DNA of 10,112 bases from Betaproteobacteria bacterium (GTDB lineage Bacteria; Pseudomonadota; Gammaproteobacteria; Burkholderiales; SG8-39). The DNA is taken from positions 1 to 10,112 of the forward strand of contig SHXF01000138.1 in assembly GCA_009693435.1 (NCBI GenBank). The letters run 5' to 3'. The position numbers were made by a program, and so were the translations under genes. This document shows, one piece after another, positions 6,923 to 10,112 of this stretch (its first letter is position 1; every line of letters begins with the position of its first letter). A model generated the notes under the pieces. It ran no database searches. It was not told the DNA's origin and saw only the letters and a list, made by a program, of their open reading frames with translations.

Positions 6923-7280
6923 AAATCAGCCGCCACGGGATCGTCGAGCGTCCCAATAATCTTCCCCACATCAGTGGCGCCGTGGTGCACGGCGACACGG
7001 TCTATCTTCAGGGCGTTACACCCGACCCTGGCGGCGACATCACCACGCAGACGCGGCAGGTGCTCGAGCGCATCGACGCATTGCTCGCGATGGCGGGCAC
7101 CGACAAATCGAAATTGCTAACGGCACAGGTATGGTTGTCCGACATCGGCTTTTCGAGGCTCACAATGTGGCGTGGAATGCGTGGGTAGACCGCGAGAATC
7201 CTCCGGTGCGCGCCTGCGTGCGTGCCGATCTGGTGCGTCCCGGCCTGCTGGTGGAGATCATGGTGACCGCCGGGCGCTGA
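6919..7280 (+). pseudogene. RidA/YjgF family enamine-imine deaminase, split by a one-base frameshift
   Basis: RidA-family proteins form trimers and hydrolyse reactive enamine/imine intermediates to ketoacids and ammonia. Start at 6919: AAGGAG 6 nt upstream and ATGA overlap with the ABM stop. The first frame reads MKISRHGIVERPNNLPHISG through AQVWLSDIG and then ends at 7188. After the T run at 7150-7153 the correct continuation is in another frame: FEAHNVAWNAWVDRENPPVR, ACVRADLV and VEIMVTAGR, ending at 7280. That part carries the Arg of the PPVRACV motif, equivalent to the substrate-binding Arg of E. coli RidA. One added base before 7152 restores 120 residues, the usual length. As written the protein lacks the C-terminal third and the key Arg. 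Either a recent mutation or a read error; the rest is uneroded. Confidence 0.8.
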
Positions 7281-7311
7281 ACCTGTGAACTCGCATACAT
7301 AGAGGCACAGC

Positions 7312-8079
7312 ATGGCGCGATTTCGCATAGTCACACTCAATATGGAGCAGGACCACAAGCGCTGGGAGGCGCGGCGCGAACTCATCGCCGGGCAACTGGC
7401 CGAGCTTAAACCCGACGTGCTTGCCCTGAATGAAGTGTGCGTGCCGCTGCAGACTGCACGCTGGGTGCAGGGTGTTGCGAAAAGCCGGATGGGCATCGCG
7501 TATGCTCTGGTGCAGCAGACCAAGGTCAACGGACTCGCGGCGATCGAAGCCGAAGCGCTGCTCACGCGCTTTCCGCTGATGGAGAGCGGAAATCTCGATT
7601 ATCAGGCGCGTGACATGGTGGCGCTGGTTGCCCGCATTGTCGTCGACGGCGAGCCTGTCGATGTCTACGTCACGCACCTCTACCGGTCGATAGGCGATGA
7701 TTCGCTGCGGCTGTATCAGGCGCAGCAGTTACTGGCATGGATCGACAGTCGCAAGGATGTCGCGGCGCACATCGTGTGCGGGGACTTCAACGCAACGCTG
7801 GATAAGCCTTCGGCTGCGCTCATGGCGACGCGTTTGCGGCGCACGCAGAGCGCGCCTACGGCGTTCACGCCGCTCGCCGCAAGCGACGGCACGGTCTCGC
7901 ATCCCGATTGGCCGAGGATGGACCAGTGCATAGACTACATCTGGGTATCCGCAGGCGTGAACGTCATCGACAGCGGCGTCTGCTTCGATAAGGCGAGCGC
8001 CGACGATGCCTCGCTGTGGCCGTCCGATCACGCGGGTGTGTGGGCCGATCTCGAAATAGCCAGCGCTTCGGCGCGATGA
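7312..8079 (+). CDS. Endonuclease/exonuclease/phosphatase (EEP) family metal-dependent hydrolase
   Basis: A 255-residue DNase I-like phosphoesterase. The full EEP active site is seen: VTLNM (Asn10), LNEV (Mg ligand Glu41), THLYR (His122), CGDFNA (Asp158, Asn160), CIDYIWV (Asp208) and the terminal PSDHAGVWADL (Asp239, His240). No signal peptide is present. The family cleaves phosphodiester or phosphomonoester bonds in nucleic acids, inositol phosphates, sphingomyelin or small phosphates; the short length without added domains leaves the substrate open. AGAGG lies 6 nt before the ATG, and the gene begins 31 nt after the RidA gene, in the same direction as its neighbours, so it likely belongs to the same transcript. 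Confidence 0.85.
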   Translation: MARFRIVTLNMEQDHKRWEARRELIAGQLAELKPDVLALNEVCVPLQTARWVQGVAKSRMGIAYALVQQTKVNGLAAIEAEALLTRFPLMESGNLDYQARDMVALVARIVVDGEPVDVYVTHLYRSIGDDSLRLYQAQQLLAWIDSRKDVAAHIVCGDFNATLDKPSAALMATRLRRTQSAPTAFTPLAASDGTVSHPDWPRMDQCIDYIWVSAGVNVIDSGVCFDKASADDASLWPSDHAGVWADLEIASASAR

Positions 8080-8108
8080 CAGGAATTCGAATCTCCCGGT
8101 GATTTATC

Positions 8109-8846
8109 ATGATCGACAGCAAGAGCCCCGCCACCCGCAGCTACCCGCGCCCGTCGCCCATCATGCTTAACCTCTACATCACCAACAAGAATTACTCCTC
8201 CTGGTCATTGCGGCCCTGGGTTCTTATGCGCGAACTCGGCATTGCGTTCGAGGAGAAGTTGGTTCCTTTCGGCGGCGCTGCTGATCCGCACAACTTCCGG
8301 GCATTCTCTCCGACGGGCAAGGTTCCTTGTCTGGTGGACGCCAATACTGTCGTTTGGGAATCGCTTGCCATCGTCGAATACCTCGCCGAGATGTCGCCTG
8401 GTGTATGGCCAGCCGGGGCGCATGCGCGCGCCTGGGCGCGCTGTGCCGCCGCTGAGATGCACGCCGGATTTCCTGACCTCCGCAATATTTGCAGCATGAA
8501 TTGCGGACTGCGGGTTCAGCTTAACCCTTACCCCTCAGCGCTTGCTGGCGATATCGCGCGCATTGACGCCCTGTGGGATGAAGGCCAGTCGAGGTTCGGC
8601 GGCCCCTTCCTTGCAGGCGCAGCTTTCACTGCGGTTGACGCGTTCTTTGCACCGGTGGCTTTCCGCGTGCAAACCTACGCCCTGCAGTTGAGCACGCGCG
8701 CCCTCGAATACGCCAAGCGGCTGCTGGCGCTGCCGTCCATGAAGGACTGGTACGCCGCCGCTGTGAGCGAAACCTGGCGCGACGAGGTGCACGAAGAGGA
8801 AGCGCGCCGGGCGGGCATCTGGCTGCAGGATTTGCGTCAGCGCTGA
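8109..8846 (+). CDS. Glutathione S-transferase family protein
   Basis: Cytosolic glutathione transferase-like protein. Thioredoxin-fold domain at about 19-95: MLNLYITNKNYSSWSLRPWV (candidate active-site Ser30/Ser31), KVPCLV with the cis-Pro (Pro73) and WESLAIVEYLAE (Glu84-Ser85, gamma-glutamyl binding). The helical C-terminal domain follows, with the FTAVDAFFAPVAF helix containing the N-capping Asp177. Length is 245 residues from 8109. An alternative start at 8163 begins exactly at the conserved MLNLYI and gives 227 residues, but no ribosome binding site precedes it; GGTGA lies 5 nt before 8109, so the 18-residue leader may or may not be real. Last gene of the rightward set, 29 nt after the EEP gene. 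It would conjugate or isomerise electrophiles with glutathione; substrate unknown. Confidence 0.85.
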   Translation: MIDSKSPATRSYPRPSPIMLNLYITNKNYSSWSLRPWVLMRELGIAFEEKLVPFGGAADPHNFRAFSPTGKVPCLVDANTVVWESLAIVEYLAEMSPGVWPAGAHARAWARCAAAEMHAGFPDLRNICSMNCGLRVQLNPYPSALAGDIARIDALWDEGQSRFGGPFLAGAAFTAVDAFFAPVAFRVQTYALQLSTRALEYAKRLLALPSMKDWYAAAVSETWRDEVHEEEARRAGIWLQDLRQR

Positions 8847-8899
8847 GCCAAGCGGTCAGCACAACTGCGGCCCACCGAAGGACGCCCAATCCTTAAGGG

Positions 8900-9079
8900 T
8901 TAGGCCTCGGCCAGCTTCTTGATGATGGACTTGGCCAAATATTCATTGATCTCGTTATGCCGCGGCACGGGCTGAGATTGCTTTGTGCTGGGATTGGTAT
9001 ACCAGTCGTGACGCCCGCCGTGGCGTGTCAGAACGCAGCCCATGTTTTCGAGCGCCTTGATAAGATCGCGTCTTTTCAT
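8900..9079 (-). CDS. hicA: HicA-type mRNA interferase toxin
   Basis: A 59-residue double-stranded-RNA-binding-fold RNase, the toxin of a type II toxin-antitoxin pair; it cuts mRNA and stops translation when free. The sequence begins MKRRDLIKALENMGCVLTRH and goes on with GGRHDWYTNP, QPVPRHNEI and LAKSIIKKLAEA, the standard HicA order. His24 in GGRHD is the catalytic His of the family. Its ATG follows the hicB stop directly (9080-9082) with no intervening base, so expression is coupled. The stop lies within GCCTAAC on the minus strand, an integron R''-like heptamer. Neighbouring DNA is less GC-rich than the GST gene to the left, consistent with acquisition. Confidence 0.9.
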   Translation of the reverse strand: MKRRDLIKALENMGCVLTRHGGRHDWYTNPSTKQSQPVPRHNEINEYLAKSIIKKLAEA

Positions 9080-9271
9080 TTACGCGACCAAGAGTTCCTC
9101 TACCTTGCGGATATACGGTACTTCGCGAGATTCTATGTCTTTTAGTAAGTCTTTCAGGTTCGCGGTCAACTCAGTCTTGGTCTTACCCTGCGTCTGGTAG
9201 TCAGGATACTGATTAAGAAAGCCGATGTAGAACTTCCCGTCCCGCCAATAGGTGAAGCTAATCCTTTTCAT
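9080..9271 (-). CDS. hicB: HicB-family antitoxin (short form)
   Basis: A 63-residue antitoxin that binds HicA and masks its active site. It shows the partial RNase H-like fold of HicB: MKRISFTYWRDGKFYIGFLN, QYPDYQTQGKTKTELTANL and KDLLKDIESREVPYIRKVEE. The YPDYxTQG block is typical of the short HicB group. No ribbon-helix-helix or helix-turn-helix domain follows, so autoregulation by direct DNA binding, usual in longer HicB proteins, is not evident. GGAGG lies 8 nt before the ATG. Order is antitoxin first, toxin second. Confidence 0.85.
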   Translation of the reverse strand: MKRISFTYWRDGKFYIGFLNQYPDYQTQGKTKTELTANLKDLLKDIESREVPYIRKVEELLVA

Positions 9272-9295
9272 GATATTGCCTCCGTGTGAAGCATT

Positions 9296-9323
9296 AGTAT
9301 AGCGCCCGCGACTAGTGATCTAA
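9296..9323 (-). promoter_or_regulatory. Candidate hicBA promoter
   Basis: On the minus strand TATACT (9296-9301; five of six to the -10) is preceded after 16 nt by TTAGAT (9318-9323; weak -35). Start would be near 9289, about 18 nt before hicB. The -35 overlaps the GTTAGAT heptamer discussed as a cassette junction, so hicBA would carry its own promoter. Confidence 0.5.
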
Positions 9324-9324
9324 C

Positions 9325-9479
9325 GAGGCTGTGCAAAAACTCCTTCGTGAGCGAGGAGGGATATTTTTCGGGGGTGCTTCAATCCCTCCCGAGCATGCGA
9401 TCGTCGATTGTAGAGCGTTCTGCGAGACTTTTTAACGAGCAACTTCACTGGAAAAATCCGTGCCATGGTTTTAGCACAG
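9325..9479. other. Gene-poor stretch between hicBA and the attC-like element
   Basis: No recognisable gene. A 48-codon minus-strand frame (9320-9466, beginning MARIFPVKLLVKKSRRTLYN) has no ribosome binding site and no known match. An inverted repeat, GGAGGGAT (9355-9362) with ATCCCTCC (9382-9389), has a 19-nt loop. The string GAGGCTGTGCAAAAACTCC resembles the ends of some insertion sequences, which makes an IS scar possible but unproven. It may be a gene-free cassette or a remnant. Confidence 0.35.
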
Positions 9480-9542
9480 CCGCAACGTCTGAAACCAGCG
9501 GCGCGCGCTTGTGCGCTTCGGCTCTGGATTGATGGGTTGGGC
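9480..9542 (-). repeat. Integron attC-like recombination site
   Basis: On the minus strand the order is GCCCAAC (R''-like, fits RYYYAAC), 5-nt spacer CCATC, AATCCAG (L''), a GC-rich centre with GCGC-ACAA-GCGC as hairpin tip, CTGGTTT (L'), 5-nt spacer CAGAC, and GTTGCGG (R', keeps the essential GTT but departs from RRRY). L'' and L' pair at six of seven positions, R'' and R' at five of seven, and both spacers are 5 nt, as in real attC sites. Total length is 63 bp, within the known range. It starts 7 nt after the methyltransferase stop, where a cassette attC would be. No integrase gene is in the window. The degenerate R' is the main weakness. Confidence 0.5.
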
Positions 9543-9549
9543 GCACGTA

Positions 9550-9927
9550 TCACAATATCGTTTCGAACTCCCCCAGTTGACGAGAAACCCCGCCAATCGA
9601 AATTTCGAAAACTTGGTCGAGTCCCCGCAGACGGCAGATCTCGATCGCGCCGGGCGAGTTATCAATGCCGAGCACCTCATGACCCCGCTGCTTGAGCCAC
9701 AACATGAATCGTCCCGCGCCACAGCCCACATCGAGAATACGACCAACGGCGTTTGCCATTGCGTCTCGCTCAACCTGACGCCACGCCTCGAATTCTGAAA
9801 AATACAAAGAAGGTCCAGCGCCGATTCCGAAATGTCCGTCGTCACGCTCTACGATCTCGTAGCCAAGGCGGCCCTTGAAAAAATCGAGCATCATTTGGCC
9901 GTAAGCGTCCTCATTCGGTTTTACCAC
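9550..9927 (-). pseudogene. Class I SAM-dependent methyltransferase, C-terminally truncated
   Basis: N-terminal part of a class I methyltransferase: a family-specific leader (residues 1-60, with FGIGAGPSLYFSEFEAWR), then motif I RILDVGCGAGRF (64-74, SAM-binding Gly-rich loop) and VLGIDNSPGAIEICRLRG (Asp89, the ribose-binding acidic residue). At 125 residues it is about half the usual 230-260. The frame stops at FETIL, exactly where motif IV (acceptor-side strand) should begin, so substrate binding and catalysis are missing. The start is GTG at 9927, with only a weak TTAGG upstream; no better ATG precedes the domain. An attC-like element begins 7 nt after the stop, and a GTTAGGC heptamer lies just before the start. 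The target cannot be named. Non-functional, or a half-protein, is most likely. Confidence 0.7.
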
Positions 9928-9959
9928 GGCATGCCTAACGTGTAATGATCTTCCGAAAA

Positions 9960-9992
9960 ACCAACGGCGGATTCAAGTCTGAAGTGCAACCG
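9960..9992. mobile_element. Probable terminal end of the IS30-family element
   Basis: This covers the transposase stop and the sequence just outside it. IS30-family ends are inverted repeats of about 20-30 bp lying right at the transposase stop. The other end is outside the window, so the exact boundary and target duplication cannot be fixed. Confidence 0.4.
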
Positions 9993-10112
9993 CGTTATGA
10001 CGCGAGTGTAGCTTCTTCCAGAAGACTTCGTGGGGTGTTTTGAAGCCGAGGCATTTTCTGGGGCGATGGTTGAGGTAGTGCATGGCGGCAGAGATGTCCT
10101 TTTGGGTGATTG
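9973..10112 (-). CDS. IS30-family transposase, C-terminal end (continues beyond the window)
   Basis: The minus-strand frame open at the window edge encodes 45 residues ending in a stop at 9973-9975: ITQKDISAAMHYLNHRPRKC, then LGFKTPHEVFWKKLH and NAVALQT. The NHRPRKxLGFKTPxEVF block is the hallmark C-terminus of IS30-family DDE transposases, immediately after the catalytic Glu region. The catalytic triad lies outside the window, so intactness cannot be judged. The element's terminal repeat should overlap or lie just below the stop, around 9963-9992 (GTTGCACTTCAGACTTGAA on the minus strand is the probable inner part). It is inserted about 40 nt upstream of the methyltransferase start and could have separated that gene from its promoter or cassette junction. 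Confidence 0.85.
   Translation of the reverse strand, partial: ITQKDISAAMHYLNHRPRKCLGFKTPHEVFWKKLHSRHNAVALQT

Noticed and set aside
8881..8905. Near-palindrome GCCCAATCCTTAAGGGTTAGGC as a complete attC or terminator
   Set aside because: At 22 bp it is too short for an attC and has no loop; only the GTTAGGC part is kept as a heptamer observation. As a hicA terminator it lacks a U-run.
9320..9553. 77-codon minus-strand frame as a gene or transposase piece
   Set aside because: It runs through the attC-like element, has no ribosome site and no transposase motif; it resembles spurious frames in repeat DNA.
1..10112. CRISPR array, tRNA or rRNA genes
   Set aside because: No regularly spaced direct repeats, no cloverleaf with a T-arm signature and no rRNA-like stretch were recognised by eye on either strand.

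Overview
The window looks like chromosomal DNA of a betaproteobacterium, probably Burkholderiales-like. The main grounds are a Bug-type (TTT family) periplasmic binding protein, a D-aminoacylase close in length and motifs to the Alcaligenes enzyme, GC-rich third positions across positions 400-8850, and a REP-type palindromic repeat. This is inference from gene content; no rRNA or other marker is present.

Left part (1-4225): amino-acid and peptide scavenging. A broken peptide-binding protein gene (minus strand) is cut off near 146 and joined to unrelated AT-richer DNA. It diverges from an ArgE-like M20 deacetylase, which has a near-consensus sigma70 promoter. One base after argE comes the Bug binding protein. 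A REP doublet hairpin follows, then a 484-aa N-acyl-D-amino-acid deacylase with all expected metal ligands.

Middle (4294-8846): an exported metallo-beta-lactamase-fold hydrolase is split by a one-base shift inside a run of ten G. A strong hairpin terminator separates it from a convergent ArsR-type regulator. That regulator diverges from a five-gene same-strand set: NTF2-like protein, antibiotic-biosynthesis-monooxygenase-fold protein, RidA-like deaminase (split by a one-base shift in a T run), endonuclease/exonuclease/phosphatase-fold protein and glutathione S-transferase. The shared promoter region holds a perfect 12-bp palindrome and a second inverted repeat, placed where the regulator could control both directions. 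The set looks like a small-molecule detoxification or degradation module.

Right part (8850-10112): accessory DNA, visibly less GC-rich, all genes on the minus strand. It holds a hicB-hicA toxin-antitoxin pair (hicA is only 59 codons), a methyltransferase cut off at its motif IV region, and the C-terminal end of an IS30-family transposase running off the window. The methyltransferase stop is followed within 7 nt by a 63-bp element with the layout of an integron attC site. Core-site-like heptamers also flank the methyltransferase and hicBA, so this may be a remnant cassette array without a visible integrase. This is the most unusual structural signal in the window.
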